Notes: generated by a model from the letters alone, not told the origin. A stretch of 64,000 nucleotides of DNA from Pseudoxanthomonas yeongjuensis (GCF_010093345.1 NZ_PDWT01000001.1:124001-188000), one strand, 5' to 3'. Shown: positions 1-9,078, counted from the first letter of the stretch. Numbers and translations: made by a program.

Positions 1-1416
1 GTTGGAGCGGGCGAAATTCTGCTGGAACACCGGATCGTCGGCGGATCTACCAAGCAGGGGACGCAGTACGGCCTGCGCTCGCTGTCCGGCTTCGCGGCCA
101 CCTTGTTCGTTCAACATTTGCGCATAGGTCAGGGCCACGGCGCGGTTGTTGGGTGCCTGCTGCAGCAACCGGTTGAACCGCTGGTTGGCCAGTGCCGCCT
201 TGCCGGCGCGCGATTCCGCTTCGCCCATCGCCAACTCCAGCCACAGGTTGCCCGGGTGTTTTTCCAGCAACGGCTCCAGGTCGGCGGCCGCCGCGCCGGG
301 GCTGTTGCCGCGCAACCGGGCCAGGGCCAGGCCGTATTTCTGCGCGTCGCTGAGTCCTTTCGCGCTGGCCAGGCGGATCCGCTCGTATTCGCCGATCGCT
401 GCGCCGGGTGTGTCTGCACTGAGCACGCGCAGGCGCTCCTTGGCCCAGTCGAACTGGCCGCTGCCGCCCTTGGCCGCATCGCCCACCGAAACGAGCAGGG
501 AGCTCGGCAACAGCGGGTTGAGGAGGCCGGGTATGGCATAGGAGGGATTGCGCGGGATCTGTTCGGTCTGGGTGCCGCCTGGTGTGGTGGTGGTCACCGA
601 GATGCTGTTTTCCTTGGCGATCTGTTCGGCGCGCTGGCGCGCTTCGCTGATCCGGGTGATGGTCACCGGGTGGGTCTGCAGGTAGTCGGGGGTGCGTTCG
701 CGGTCGCCGCCGCGGTTGCCGCGCATGGCCTGCGACATGCGTTCGAAGAACCCGGCCATCGCTTCCACGTCGTAACCGGCGCGGGCCAGGGTATAGATGC
801 CGATCCGGTCGGCTTCGGATTCATTGCTGCGGGTGTAGTCGATCTGGCGCTGGGCGATCAGGCCCATGGCGCTGGCCACCGCGGCCTGGGAGGCGTTGCT
901 GCCCGAATCGCCGCCGGCGGCCTGGGCCAGCACGATCGCGCCCAGCATGCCCAGCAGGATCGGGATCTGGTCGCGCTGCGCGCGTTCCGCCCCGCGCAGG
1001 ACGTGCTGCTGGGTGACGTGGGCGATTTCATGCGAAAGCACCGCCGCGACTTCGTCCTCGCGCTCGGCGGTGAGGATCAGCCCGGCATTGACCCCGATGT
1101 AACCGCCCAGGGTGGCGAAGGCATTGATCTGCCGGTCCTTGAGCAGGAAGAAATTGAACGGCTGGCGCGGCTGGTCGCTGTCGGCGCCCAAGTGGCCACC
1201 CATGTTCTGCAGCCAGTCGTCCAGCAACGGGTCTTCCAGCAGGTAACCGTAATTGCGCAACTCGCGCAGCATCATGCCGCCGTATTCGGCCTGCCGCGCC
1301 GGGGTCAGCAGTTCGCCTGCGGAAGAGCCGATGTCCGGAAGTTTGGAGTCCTGGGCCGGCGCCAGCGGGGCCGCCAGGGCCAGGGTCAGGGCGACAGCGA
1401 GCAGGGAAGGGCGCAA
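1..1416 (-). CDS. bepA: BepA/YfgC-type periplasmic M48 metalloprotease (partial, runs off left edge)
   Basis: 472 codons are visible; the C-terminus lies outside the window. M48 proteases of this type are periplasmic zinc peptidases with chaperone activity that help assemble or clear outer-membrane beta-barrel proteins. Seen: a TTG start with GGAG six bases upstream, an Ala-rich signal peptide (about residues 1-24), the zinc motif HEIAH at residues 129-133, a third-ligand region with SNESEADR near residue 200, and helical TPR-like sequence towards the visible C-terminal end. It is divergent from the glutaredoxin gene. A pair of in-frame ATGs about 45 codons downstream would remove the signal peptide and is a poorer start. 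The family assignment is firm; the exact name bepA rests on the peptidase-plus-TPR architecture. Confidence 0.88.
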   Translation of the reverse strand, partial: MRPSLLAVALTLALAAPLAPAQDSKLPDIGSSAGELLTPARQAEYGGMMLRELRNYGYLLEDPLLDDWLQNMGGHLGADSDQPRQPFNFFLLKDRQINAFATLGGYIGVNAGLILTAEREDEVAAVLSHEIAHVTQQHVLRGAERAQRDQIPILLGMLGAIVLAQAAGGDSGSNASQAAVASAMGLIAQRQIDYTRSNESEADRIGIYTLARAGYDVEAMAGFFERMSQAMRGNRGGDRERTPDYLQTHPVTITRISEARQRAEQIAKENSISVTTTTPGGTQTEQIPRNPSYAIPGLLNPLLPSSLLVSVGDAAKGGSGQFDWAKERLRVLSADTPGAAIGEYERIRLASAKGLSDAQKYGLALARLRGNSPGAAAADLEPLLEKHPGNLWLELAMGEAESRAGKAALANQRFNRLLQQAPNNRAVALTYAQMLNEQGGREAGQRAQAVLRPLLGRSADDPVFQQNFARSN

Positions 1417-1604
1417 GCAATACTCCGGCAGAGGGGTGGAACAAGTAAGTGGGATACGTAGATGGGAATCGCGAAGGGAGGATGACGGCTGGCGCTGGCT
1501 GTCGAGTGAACATCCGGTTAATCCGCAGCGTTCCAGTTCGCGGGCTGGTAACGCCGGGGCATGCCACCATAGTCTCCTGACCCCGATTGCCGCCGAGAAT
1601 TCCC

Positions 1605-1919
1605 GTGTCCGATGCAGTTGTTGCTGGAAAACCCGAGATCATCCTTTACACCACGGCCATCTGCCCTTATTGCGTAGCCGCCAAGAACTTCCTCAAGAGC
1701 AAGGGCCAGAGCTGGACCGAGGTGCGGATCGACACCGACCCGGTTGCGCGCGAAAAGATGATGGCCGCGACACGGCGCAGCAGCGTGCCGCAGATATTCA
1801 TCGGCCAGACCCATGTCGGTGGCTATGACGACCTGGTCGCACTGCACCGCGCCGGCAAGCTGGAGCCGCTTTTCGCCGGTCTGGCAGATGGAGAACAGGC
1901 CTACGGAGAGCAGGCATGA
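1605..1919 (+). CDS. grxC: Glutaredoxin 3-type dithiol glutaredoxin
   Basis: Small thioredoxin-fold oxidoreductase (104 aa) that reduces disulfides or glutathionylated proteins with glutathione in the cytoplasm. The dithiol active site CPYC is at residues 20-23, followed by the cis-Pro segment SVPQIF and the GGYDDL glutathione-binding loop. The GTG start at 1605 has GAGAA seven bases upstream; an in-frame TTG at 1587 would add six residues without a better ribosome site. The stop codon overlaps the next start (ATGA), so the downstream AhpD-like gene is probably translationally coupled, suggesting a shared redox role. Confidence 0.9.
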   Translation: MSDAVVAGKPEIILYTTAICPYCVAAKNFLKSKGQSWTEVRIDTDPVAREKMMAATRRSSVPQIFIGQTHVGGYDDLVALHRAGKLEPLFAGLADGEQAYGEQA

Positions 1920-2311
1920 GCGACAAGACCGGGAACGAAGACGATCGCCTGGCCGAGTTCACCCGGTTCCGCCAGCGCATGAACGAGCGCATTCTCGCCG
2001 AACCCAACCAGGTGGTGCGGCGCTTCTTCGCCCTCGATACCCAGACCTACCAGGCCGGCGCGCTGGACGTGAAGACCAAGGAACTGCTGGGACTGGTGGC
2101 CTCGATGGTGCTGCGTTGCGACGACTGCATCAGCTACCACGTGGCCCAGTGCAAGGAGGTGGGGGCGACCCGCGAGGAGTTCTTCGAGACGTTCTCGGTC
2201 GGGCTGGTGGTGGGTGGATCGATCGTCATCCCGCACCTGCGCCGCGCGGTCGATTTCCTGGACCAGCTGGAAGCAGGAGCATCCGCGCCCGAGGCGCATG
2301 ATCACGGCTGA
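1916..2311 (+). CDS. Carboxymuconolactone decarboxylase (AhpD-like) family protein
   Basis: 131-residue all-helical protein of the CMD/AhpD superfamily. It has a CDDC dithiol near residue 65 followed closely by SYH, the layout of the AhpD-type thiol proton-relay site, which points to a peroxidase or disulfide-reductase function rather than true carboxymuconolactone decarboxylation. The start overlaps the stop of the glutaredoxin gene by ATGA, so the two look like a redox operon. The specific substrate cannot be told from sequence. It is followed by a palindromic repeat. Confidence 0.85.
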   Translation: MSDKTGNEDDRLAEFTRFRQRMNERILAEPNQVVRRFFALDTQTYQAGALDVKTKELLGLVASMVLRCDDCISYHVAQCKEVGATREEFFETFSVGLVVGGSIVIPHLRRAVDFLDQLEAGASAPEAHDHG

Positions 2312-2367
2312 GGAGAGGGATCCGGGCAATTGTTGCAAGTGGGTTGCGGCGACTTGTTTCGATTGTG

Positions 2368-2425
2368 GGAGGGGCTTCAGCCCCGACGCTTTACCGACCT
2401 CGTTCGCTGGGGCTGAAGCCCCTCC
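2368..2425. repeat. Palindromic REP-like repeat downstream of the CMD gene
   Basis: Perfect 17-bp inverted arms (2368-2384 and 2409-2425, GGAGGGGCTTCAGCCCC and its complement) around a 24-bp loop. It lies in the 266-bp gap before the isocitrate dehydrogenase gene. It is close to the GTAG-headed palindromes elsewhere in the window but begins GTGGGAG-like. It may fold in the transcript and act as a 3' stabiliser. The rest of the gap holds only a weak CATAAT -10-like box at 2500-2505. Confidence 0.8.
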
Positions 2426-2577
2426 TGCAGACTGATTCGCGCCTGATCCAGGCTTACCCTAAGACCAAGGTCGATTTGGGGTCGACGGCCAGGATCGGGC
2501 ATAATCAGCGGATTCACTCTTTTACGCGCCCGCGCCGGTCATCTGCGCCGGTCGCCTCTGTACGGAATCCCCACACA

Positions 2578-3588
2578 ATGACCACTCAGACGATCACCGT
2601 CATCCGCGGCGATGGCATCGGCCCGGAAATCATGGATGCCGCCCTCCACGTGCTCGATGCGATGAAGGTCGGCCTGGCCTATGAAGAGGCCGACGCCGGC
2701 CTGGTGGCGCTGGAGAAGCACGGCGAATTGCTGCCGCAGGCCACCCTGGATTCGATCCGCAGGAACCGCGTCGCCCTGAAGAGCCCGCTGACCACGCCGG
2801 TCGGCGAAGGCTTCAGCTCGATCAACGTGGAACTGCGCAAGCGCTTCGACCTGTACGCCAACGTGCGCCCGGCCAAGTCCTTCCCCAACACCAAGTCGCG
2901 CTTTCCGGCGGGCGTGGACCTGATCACGGTGCGCGAGAACACCGAGGGCGCGTACAGCGCGGAGGGCCAGGAAACCTCGCCCGATGGCGAGTTCGCCACC
3001 TCGATCACCCGCACCACCCGCATCGGTTCCGAGCGCATCGTGCGTTATGCCTTCGACCTGGCCCGCCGCACCGGCCGCAAGAAGGTCACCGTGGTGCACA
3101 AGGCCAACATCTTGAAGTCGACTTCAGGCCTGTACCTGCGCACCGCGCGCAAGGTCGCGGCCGAGTACCCGGACATCGAGTGCAACGAGATGATCGTGGA
3201 CAACACCTGCATGCAACTGGTGATGCGTCCGGAGCAGTTCGACATCATCGTCACCACCAACCTGTTCGGCGACATCATTTCCGACCTGTGCGCCGGCCTG
3301 GTCGGCGGACTGGGCCTGGCTCCGGGCGCCAACATCGGCACCGAGGCGGCGATCTTCGAGGCCGTGCATGGATCGGCCCCCGACATCGCCGGCAAGGGCG
3401 TCGCCAATCCCTGCGCGCTGCTGCTGGGCGCGGTGCAGATGCTGGACCACCTCGGCCAGCCGGAGAACGCCGCGCGCCTGCGCAACGCCATCGTGGCCAC
3501 GCTGGAAGCCAAGGATTCGCTCACTCCCGACCTGGGTGGCACCGGCACCACGATGTCCTTCGCCAAGGCGATCGCCAGCCGGACCTGA
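2578..3588 (+). CDS. icd: NAD-dependent isocitrate dehydrogenase
   Basis: 336-residue beta-decarboxylating dehydrogenase that oxidises isocitrate to 2-oxoglutarate in the TCA cycle. Seen: N-terminal GDGIGPEI, the substrate-binding region with SPLTTPVGEGFSS near residue 75, the YANVRP Arg cluster, the Lys of VVHKANIL and the Asp cluster NLFGDIISD. The cofactor loop reads HGSAPDIAGKG: NADP enzymes such as E. coli Icd carry Lys-Tyr where this one has Asp-Ile, so NAD use is expected. A homodimeric NAD-IDH of this size is known from Xanthomonas. The ATG at 2578 fits the family N-terminus; upstream in-frame codons run into intergenic repeat sequence. Confidence 0.92.
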   Translation: MTTQTITVIRGDGIGPEIMDAALHVLDAMKVGLAYEEADAGLVALEKHGELLPQATLDSIRRNRVALKSPLTTPVGEGFSSINVELRKRFDLYANVRPAKSFPNTKSRFPAGVDLITVRENTEGAYSAEGQETSPDGEFATSITRTTRIGSERIVRYAFDLARRTGRKKVTVVHKANILKSTSGLYLRTARKVAAEYPDIECNEMIVDNTCMQLVMRPEQFDIIVTTNLFGDIISDLCAGLVGGLGLAPGANIGTEAAIFEAVHGSAPDIAGKGVANPCALLLGAVQMLDHLGQPENAARLRNAIVATLEAKDSLTPDLGGTGTTMSFAKAIASRT

Positions 3589-3663
3589 ACGGTCTTTCCG
3601 CGAATGGCAATCGACGTGACGCACAGCGTCCCGTTTTTGCATCCGGGCGTCCCAGTAGTGGAC

Positions 3664-3692
3664 TTGGAAGCCTGGATGTTGCAAAGCACAAT
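3664..3692 (+). promoter_or_regulatory. Candidate sigma-70 promoter of the NhaC-type antiporter gene
   Basis: TTGGAA (3664-3669), a 17-bp spacer, then CACAAT (3687-3692). The predicted transcript would start near 3699, only about 20 bases before the GTG start at 3719, giving a very short leader with no clear Shine-Dalgarno. The -35 overlaps a single copy of the GGAAGCCTGGA motif that is tandemly repeated at the 3' end of the gene. Confidence 0.4.
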
Positions 3693-3718
3693 CGCCGGCC
3701 CAGCCCGTTGATTGACCC

Positions 3719-5050
3719 GTGCCGATGGATCCCCGACCCAGCGCCCTGGCGCTGACTCCGCTCCTGCTGTTCCTTGCGCTGTTCTTCGGCGCCGGGCTGT
3801 ACTTCACCTCGCATGGCGATGCCATGGGCTTCTACCAGTTGCACGCGCCGGTCGCGATCCTGCCCGCCCTGGCGCTGGGGTTGTGGATCGCGCATCGCCG
3901 TGGGGTCAAGGCGATGGACACGCTGATCGCCGGCATCGGCGATTCCAACATCATCCTGATGTGCCTGATCTTCCTGTTCGCCGGCGCGTTCGCCATGGTC
4001 ACCCAGCAGATCGGCGCGGTGGATGCGGTGGTGTCGCTGGGCGTGGGTGCGCTACCGCCGGCGCTGATATTGCCGGGCCTGTTCCTGATCGCTGGGTTCC
4101 TGTCGTTGGCGATAGGGACTTCCATGGGTACCATCGCCGCGGTCGCGCCGATAGCACTGGGCGTTTCCGACGCGGCCGGAATCGACCGCGCGCTGGTGAT
4201 CGGCGCGGTCATCGGCGGCGCCACTTTCGGCGACAACCTCTCGGTGATTTCCGATACCGCCATCGCCGCCGCGCGCACCCAGGGTTGCAGCGTGCGCGAC
4301 AAGTTCCGCGAGAACCTCAAGATCGCATTGCCCGCGGCGGCGTTGACCCTGGTCGTGCTGGCCATGGTCGGCGACGCATCGCCGGTCGTGCAGATGGAGC
4401 AGGCCTCGCCCTGGCTGGTGCTGCCTTACGTGCTGGTGCTGGTGCTGGCGGTGATCGGGTTGGACGTGCTGGTGGTGTTGAGCATCGGCCTGGTGGTAGC
4501 CGGGTTGTCCGGTTATTTCATCGGCCAGGACTACGGCGTGGCCGACTTCGGCAACGACATCTACGCGGGCTTCGAGAGCGTGGTGGAAATCACCTTGCTG
4601 GCCTTGTTCATCGGCGGGCTCGGCGCCTTGATCAAGGCCAGCGGCGGATTGGCCTGGCTGGCCGCGCAGATATCCCGCATCGCCCGCGGCAACAGCGGCC
4701 GGCGCACCGGGGAATGGAGCATCGCGGCGCTGGCCTCGGTCACCGATGTGTTCACCGCCAACAACACGGTCGCCATCCTGATCAGCGGCAGCGTGGCGCG
4801 CGATATCGCCGAGCGTCACGACGTGCCGCGCGCACGGGCGGCAAGCCTGCTGGATATCTTCGTCTGCAGCGTGCAGAGCCTGCTGCCTTACGGCGCGCAG
4901 ATCTTGCTGGCCGCATCGCTGGCCGGGCTGTCGCCGCTGGTGCTGGTGGGCAAGGCCCATTATTGCTGGCTACTTGCCGCGGTGACCGTGGTGTTCATGC
5001 TGTTGCCCGGGAAACGGCGGGCGCTGGCCGCGGCGGGCGACGAAGCCTGA
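3719..5050 (+). CDS. NhaC-family Na+/H+ antiporter-like membrane protein
   Basis: 443-residue inner-membrane transporter with about eleven hydrophobic segments. The family exchanges Na+ (or small organic ions such as malate/lactate in some members) for protons. Family-type motifs seen: a GTSMGTIAAVAPIA stretch near residue 140, GATFGDNLSVISDT near 175 with conserved charged residues in the membrane, and TDVFTANNTVAILISG near 345. A GTG start at 3719 and an ATG at 3725 are equally possible; neither has a strong ribosome site. The gene stands alone, and its stop codon lies in the first unit of a 15-bp tandem repeat. The substrate is inferred from family only. Confidence 0.82.
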   Translation: MPMDPRPSALALTPLLLFLALFFGAGLYFTSHGDAMGFYQLHAPVAILPALALGLWIAHRRGVKAMDTLIAGIGDSNIILMCLIFLFAGAFAMVTQQIGAVDAVVSLGVGALPPALILPGLFLIAGFLSLAIGTSMGTIAAVAPIALGVSDAAGIDRALVIGAVIGGATFGDNLSVISDTAIAAARTQGCSVRDKFRENLKIALPAAALTLVVLAMVGDASPVVQMEQASPWLVLPYVLVLVLAVIGLDVLVVLSIGLVVAGLSGYFIGQDYGVADFGNDIYAGFESVVEITLLALFIGGLGALIKASGGLAWLAAQISRIARGNSGRRTGEWSIAALASVTDVFTANNTVAILISGSVARDIAERHDVPRARAASLLDIFVCSVQSLLPYGAQILLAASLAGLSPLVLVGKAHYCWLLAAVTVVFMLLPGKRRALAAAGDEA

Positions 5051-5085
5051 AACCAGGAAGCCTGGAACAAGGAAGCCTGGAATGA
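5041..5085. repeat. 15-bp tandem repeat, three units, spanning the antiporter stop codon
   Basis: Three consecutive 15-bp units at 5041-5055, 5056-5070 and 5071-5085, each built on (C/G)GAAGCCTG(A/G)A. The antiporter stop TGA (5048-5050) is in unit 1; units 2 and 3 have TGG at that place. The same GGAAGCCTGGA core occurs once upstream of the gene at 3666-3676. Confidence 0.8.
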
Positions 5086-5107
5086 AAAACGGGGCGCGAT
5101 GCGCCCC
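5084..5107 (-). terminator. Rho-independent terminator of the BI-1 family gene
   Basis: On the minus strand, a 7-bp GC stem (GGGGCGC, loop ATC, GCGCCCC; 5107-5091) is followed by GTTTTTC. It lies about 30 bases beyond the stop codon of the minus-strand gene ending at 5137. Confidence 0.75.
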
Positions 5108-5136
5108 ATTCCGATTCCGGCAGTACGAAGGATGCG

Positions 5137-5913
5137 TCAGCGCGAATTGAGTTTCGACAACAGGCGCAGGAACTCGATATACAGCCAGACCAGCGTGACC
5201 ATCAGGCCGAAGGCGCCGTACCACTCCATGTATTTCGGCGCGCCTTGTTCGACGCCGTTTTCGATGAAGTCGAAGTCCAGGACCAGGTTCAGCGCCGCGA
5301 TCACGATCACGAACAGGCTGAAGCCGATGCCGACGATGCCCGATTCATGGATCAGCGGGATGTTGACGCCGAAGAAGCCCAGCACGATGCTCGCCAGGTA
5401 GACTAGGGCGATGCCGCCGGTGGCCGCGACCACGCCCAGCTTGAAGTTCTCGGTCGCCTTGATCAGGCCGCTGCGGTAGGCCATCAGCAGGGCGAACAGG
5501 GTGCCGAAGGTCAGCAGCACGGCCTGGAAGACGATGCCGTCGAAACGCAGCTCGTACACCGCCGAGATCGAGCCCAGGAAGAAGCCTTCCACCAGCGCGT
5601 ACAGCGGCGCGGTGACCGGCGCCCAGGTCTTCTTGAACACGGTGACCATGGCCAGGATGAAGCCGCCGATCGCGCCACCCAGCATGTAGCCGGTCGCCGC
5701 CGGGGCCACGGCCTCGGCCGCGCCGTTTGCGCCCATGAGGAGGGATTGGTTCCAGGCGAAGGCGGCGGTCAGCACGCTCAGCAGCAACAGGATGCCGGTC
5801 TTGTTGACCGTGCCGTTCAGGCTCATTGCCCCGGCATCGCGGGAAACCACCGCGCCGCTGCCAAGGTCGAGGAAAGTGGATTCTTTGAGTGCCGGATTGC
5901 CGCTGCGGATCAT
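5137..5913 (-). CDS. Bax inhibitor-1/YccA family membrane protein
   Basis: 258-residue multi-pass membrane protein of the BI-1-like family, with a hydrophilic N-terminal tail of about 45 residues and then seven or so hydrophobic helices. The C-terminal part carries the acidic pair in LDFDFIENG expected of the family and a short basic tail (LLSKLNSR). The ATG at 5913 has GAGGAA six bases upstream; the longer in-frame start at 5949 has no such site. Family members are linked to membrane stress and calcium leak, but the bacterial role is not settled. Monocistronic, ending at a clear terminator. Confidence 0.85.
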   Translation of the reverse strand: MIRSGNPALKESTFLDLGSGAVVSRDAGAMSLNGTVNKTGILLLLSVLTAAFAWNQSLLMGANGAAEAVAPAATGYMLGGAIGGFILAMVTVFKKTWAPVTAPLYALVEGFFLGSISAVYELRFDGIVFQAVLLTFGTLFALLMAYRSGLIKATENFKLGVVAATGGIALVYLASIVLGFFGVNIPLIHESGIVGIGFSLFVIVIAALNLVLDFDFIENGVEQGAPKYMEWYGAFGLMVTLVWLYIEFLRLLSKLNSR

Positions 5914-5990
5914 GGGTTTCCTCGTTGGGGTGTACGGACTGCAGTCCACTGAATGTGAGGATAGCCTATCGACGAATCAAGTCGCCGGGT

Positions 5991-6019
5991 TTGACAGGGC
6001 CGGCGCAGGTTCCGACAAT
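5991..6019 (+). promoter_or_regulatory. Promoter of the tRNA cluster
   Basis: Consensus TTGACA (5991-5996), 17-bp spacer, GACAAT (6014-6019), followed by a GC-rich discriminator (ACGCGGCC), the form typical of growth-rate and stringent-controlled stable RNA promoters. The predicted start is about 35 bases before tRNA-Pro. Confidence 0.7.
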
Positions 6020-6060
6020 ACGCGGCCTTGTTGGCCTGCACGGCATCGCGGGGGCCGAGT

Positions 6061-6137
<77 letters not shown>

Positions 6138-6196
6138 CTTCAGGTGCCGACCCTGGATAGGATGTCCAACGGCTGGATGCGACAATCCCGGACCGG

Positions 6197-6273
6197 GCGC
6201 CCGTAGCTCAACCGGATAGAGCACCGGCCTTCTAAGCCGGCGGTTACAGGTTCGAGTCCTGTCGGGCGCGCCA
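6197..6273 (+). tRNA. tRNA-Arg (anticodon TCT)
   Basis: Acceptor GCGCCCG/CGGGCGC, discriminator G, encoded CCA; anticodon stem CCGGC/GCCGG with TCT anticodon. It reads AGA, a rare codon in this GC-rich genome. Confidence 0.95.
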
Positions 6274-6312
6274 CTGCGGTATGTTGTCGTTGTAGTTCGC
6301 GTTTTATATATG

Positions 6313-6389
<77 letters not shown>

Positions 6390-6456
6390 TATCGAGAAAG
6401 AGTCGTGGCGGGTTCCTGATCCGGCCGCGGCTTGTTACAATCTCCACACAGTTTCA

Positions 6457-6532
6457 GGGCTGTTAGCTCAGTTGGTAGAGCAGTTGACTCTTAATCAATA
6501 GGTCGAAGGTTCGAATCCTTCACAGCCCACCA
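6457..6532 (+). tRNA. tRNA-Lys (anticodon CTT)
   Basis: Acceptor GGGCTGT/ACAGCCC, anticodon loop CTCTTAA (CTT), CCA encoded. A TACAAT box at 6436-6441, 16 bases before the gene, suggests it may also have its own promoter. Confidence 0.93.
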
Positions 6533-6539
6533 AACCCGA

Positions 6540-6568
6540 AGCGCCCGGTCATCCCGGGCGCTTTTTTT
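6540..6568 (+). terminator. Rho-independent terminator after tRNA-Lys
   Basis: Nine-bp stem AGCGCCCGG / CCGGGCGCT with a 5-base loop followed by seven Ts. It ends the Pro-Arg-His-Lys transcript, so tRNA-Leu downstream needs its own promoter; TACAAT at 6602-6607 is a good -10 for it. Confidence 0.88.
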
Positions 6569-6619
6569 GTGGCCGGAGAGACCGGTGGCCCGGTCGACGG
6601 ATACAATGGCGACGGACCA

Positions 6620-6704
<85 letters not shown>

Positions 6705-7074
6705 GCGCCGCGGCTAAACCCAGTCGCGATAATGCTGAACGCGCCGCAGCGCGCCCTGATTCGTAAGTGGCGAGCGTTTGCGGTTTGCCGTCCGTAAGCT
6801 GATTCACAAGGTGTCGAACGCGCCGCAGCTTGCCCGATATCAGACAGCGGGCGCTTGCCGCCATGGTCAGGCCCGGCGCGCCGCAGCACCACAACCCCAT
6901 GCGGCGAGCCTTTTCGGCCACAAAGCCCGCTCCCACGCTGGCAGCCAGCCCCGTAATCGGCGAAACTATTGCGTTGCGCCGGGGTCGCACCAGTCCTGAG
7001 ACTGGGCATCTTCCGCCAACCAGATCATCAACATCGTGCTACGAGCCGTCTCGTGGCCGCAGGAGTCAGTGGAT
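6705..7074. other. 370-bp non-coding stretch before tig with degenerate short repeats
   Basis: No credible gene. It holds three copies of a GCGC(G)CCGCAGC-like core (near 6735, 6815 and 6875), a solitary REP half-arm (GCCCGCTCCCACG near 6926), and a perfect 6-bp hairpin CCAGTC-CTGA-GACTGG at 6990-7005. The tig promoter presumably lies in the right half, but no strong -35/-10 pair stands out. Confidence 0.5.
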
Positions 7075-8367
7075 ATGCAAGTTTCCGTCGAATCGCTCGG
7101 CAACCTCGAGCGCCGCATGAGCTTCACCCTTCCGGCCGAGCGCCTGGATACCCATATCGGCGGTCGCCTGCGCGAACTGGCCCGCACCGCGCGCATCAAG
7201 GGCTTCCGCCCCGGCAAGGTGCCGCAGAAAGTGATCGAACAGCGTTACGGACAGCAGGTCCGCAGCGAAGCCTTGAACGGATTGCTGCGCGAGACCTTCG
7301 ACTCGGCAGTGCGCGAGCAATCGCTGCAGCTGGCCGGCAACCCGCGCCTGGAGCCGGCCGGTACCGGTGAGCTGGAGTGGGTGGCCACGTTCGAAGTGGT
7401 GCCGGATTTCGGCGAAATCGACATGTCCAAGCTCAACGTGACCCGGCACACGGCCGAAGTCACCGAGGCCGACATCGACCAGATGATCGAGAACCTGCGC
7501 CTGCAGCGCCGCACCTTCCAGCCGGTGCAGCGCGCAGCCCAGCAGGGCGATCGCGTGGCCCTGGAAACCTGGTCGCAGGCCGGCGACGAGCGCCTGCCTG
7601 CCGAGGGCGTCGAGAAGGGTGCCACCCTGATCGGCTCGGGGGTCATGTACAGCGGCATCGAGAATGCGCTGGTGGGCATGTCCAAGGGCGAGGAAAAGGA
7701 CATCACCGTCGATTTCCCGGCCGACTGGCGCGTGGCCCAGCTGGCCGGTCGCCAGGTGCATGTGTATTTGAAGGCCACCGAGGTTTCCGAGTCGGTGATG
7801 CCGGAAGTGGACAAGGAATTCGCCAGGAGTTTCGGCGTGAAGGGCGGCGACCTGGAGCAGTTCCGCGGCGATATCCGCAGCAACCTGGAGCGCGAACTCA
7901 AGGGCGCCTTGATGACCCGTCTGCGTCGTGAAGTGGGCGAACAGTTGATCGCAGCCTATTCGCACGTGGAAATGCCGCCGCGCCTGGTCGAGAACGAGGC
8001 CAGGGCGATGGTCCAGCAGACCGTGGAACAGGCCCAGCGCAATGGTCAGAACGTGCAGGTTCCGGCCGATGCCCACCAGGGCTTCATGGATCCTGCCCGC
8101 AAGCGGGTTCTCGTCGGCCTGCTGGTCGGCGAGGTCGCGCGCAGCAACCAGCTGCGCCTGGATCCCAAGCGCCTGAACGAGACGCTGCGCCTGATCGCCT
8201 CGACCTACGAAGAGCCCGAGCAGGTCATTGAGTTGTACCGCAACGATCCCCAGTTGATGAGTGGGCTGCAGAACCGCGTGATGGAAGAGCAGGTGATCGA
8301 CTGGATCGCCGAGCGCGCCCAGCACACCGAACAGGCGCTGTCTTTCCAGGAAGCCATCCGCCAGTAA
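7075..8367 (+). CDS. tig: Trigger factor, ribosome-associated chaperone
   Basis: 430 residues, normal family length. Trigger factor docks at the ribosome exit tunnel and shields nascent chains; it also has peptidyl-prolyl isomerase activity. Seen: the N-terminal ribosome-binding domain with the signature GFRPGKVP near residue 43, the FKBP-like PPIase domain (about residues 150-245, starting at QQGDRVALE), and the helical C-terminal arms. ATG at 7075 with CAGGAG upstream. It heads the tig-clpP-clpX-lon block, the usual order in proteobacteria. Confidence 0.97.
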   Translation: MQVSVESLGNLERRMSFTLPAERLDTHIGGRLRELARTARIKGFRPGKVPQKVIEQRYGQQVRSEALNGLLRETFDSAVREQSLQLAGNPRLEPAGTGELEWVATFEVVPDFGEIDMSKLNVTRHTAEVTEADIDQMIENLRLQRRTFQPVQRAAQQGDRVALETWSQAGDERLPAEGVEKGATLIGSGVMYSGIENALVGMSKGEEKDITVDFPADWRVAQLAGRQVHVYLKATEVSESVMPEVDKEFARSFGVKGGDLEQFRGDIRSNLERELKGALMTRLRREVGEQLIAAYSHVEMPPRLVENEARAMVQQTVEQAQRNGQNVQVPADAHQGFMDPARKRVLVGLLVGEVARSNQLRLDPKRLNETLRLIASTYEEPEQVIELYRNDPQLMSGLQNRVMEEQVIDWIAERAQHTEQALSFQEAIRQ

Positions 8368-8389
8368 GCAAAGGCCAGCCCAGTCCAGG

Positions 8390-8414
8390 GCCCGGGTGCG
8401 CGCATCCGGGCTTT
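8390..8414 (+). terminator. Probable terminator of tig
   Basis: Strong GC hairpin (GCCCGG ... CCGGGC with inner TGC/GCA pairs) followed by TTTCCC, 22 bases beyond the tig stop and 30 bases before clpP. The short T run means read-through into clpP is likely. Confidence 0.5.
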
Positions 8415-8443
8415 CCCGCCCTCAACCAGGTCCGATACTTCTT

Positions 8444-9073
8444 ATGAGCAATATCCAGCCCCAAGCCCTGAACCTGGTCCCGATGGTGGTCGAACAGACC
8501 AGCCGCGGCGAGCGGGCCTACGACATCTATTCGCGCCTGCTCAAGGAACGCGTGATCTTCCTGGTTGGCGGCGTCGACGACCACGTCTCCAACGTCATCG
8601 TCGCGCAGATGCTGTTCCTGGAAGCCGAGAATCCCGAAAAGGACATCAGTTTCTACATCAACTCGCCGGGTGGCGTGGTTACCGCCGGCATGGCCATCTA
8701 CGACACCATGCAGTACATCAAGCCCGACGTGAGCACGATCTGCGTCGGCCAGGCCTGCAGCATGGGCGCGTTGCTGCTTTCCGCCGGTGCCGCAGGCAAG
8801 CGTTATGCGCTGCCCAACTCGCGGGTGATGATCCACCAGCCGTCGGGCGGCTCCCAGGGCCAGGCCACGGATATCGATATCCAGGCCCGCGAGATCCTGG
8901 CCATGCGCGCCCGCCTGAACGAGATCATGGCCAAGCACACCGGCCAGTCGCTGGAGACCATCGCACGGGACACCGAACGCGACAATTTCAAGAGTGCCGC
9001 CGACGCGGTCGCCTACGGCCTGGTCGACCAGGTCCTGGAACGGCGTCCGGACGACTCCATCCAGGCCGGCTGA
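8444..9073 (+). CDS. clpP: ATP-dependent Clp protease proteolytic subunit
   Basis: 209-residue serine protease subunit; two heptameric rings form the degradation chamber that works with ClpX or ClpA. Catalytic Ser106 is in QACSMGA, His131 in MIHQPSGG, and the Asp in the segment ARDTERDNF near residue 175-180. Family-normal length and N-terminus ([18 protein letters not shown]). The ATG at 8444 lacks a strong Shine-Dalgarno; an upstream in-frame start at 8396 overlaps the tig terminator hairpin and is unlikely. Followed by clpX after 139 bases. Confidence 0.96.
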   Translation: MSNIQPQALNLVPMVVEQTSRGERAYDIYSRLLKERVIFLVGGVDDHVSNVIVAQMLFLEAENPEKDISFYINSPGGVVTAGMAIYDTMQYIKPDVSTICVGQACSMGALLLSAGAAGKRYALPNSRVMIHQPSGGSQGQATDIDIQAREILAMRARLNEIMAKHTGQSLETIARDTERDNFKSAADAVAYGLVDQVLERRPDDSIQAG

Positions 9074-9078
9074 GCAAG

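Noticed and set aside
103-1461. A 452-codon open frame antisense to bepA
   Set aside because: The opposite strand encodes an M48 protease with signal peptide and HEIAH; the antisense frame has no motif and is a shadow of GC-rich codon use.
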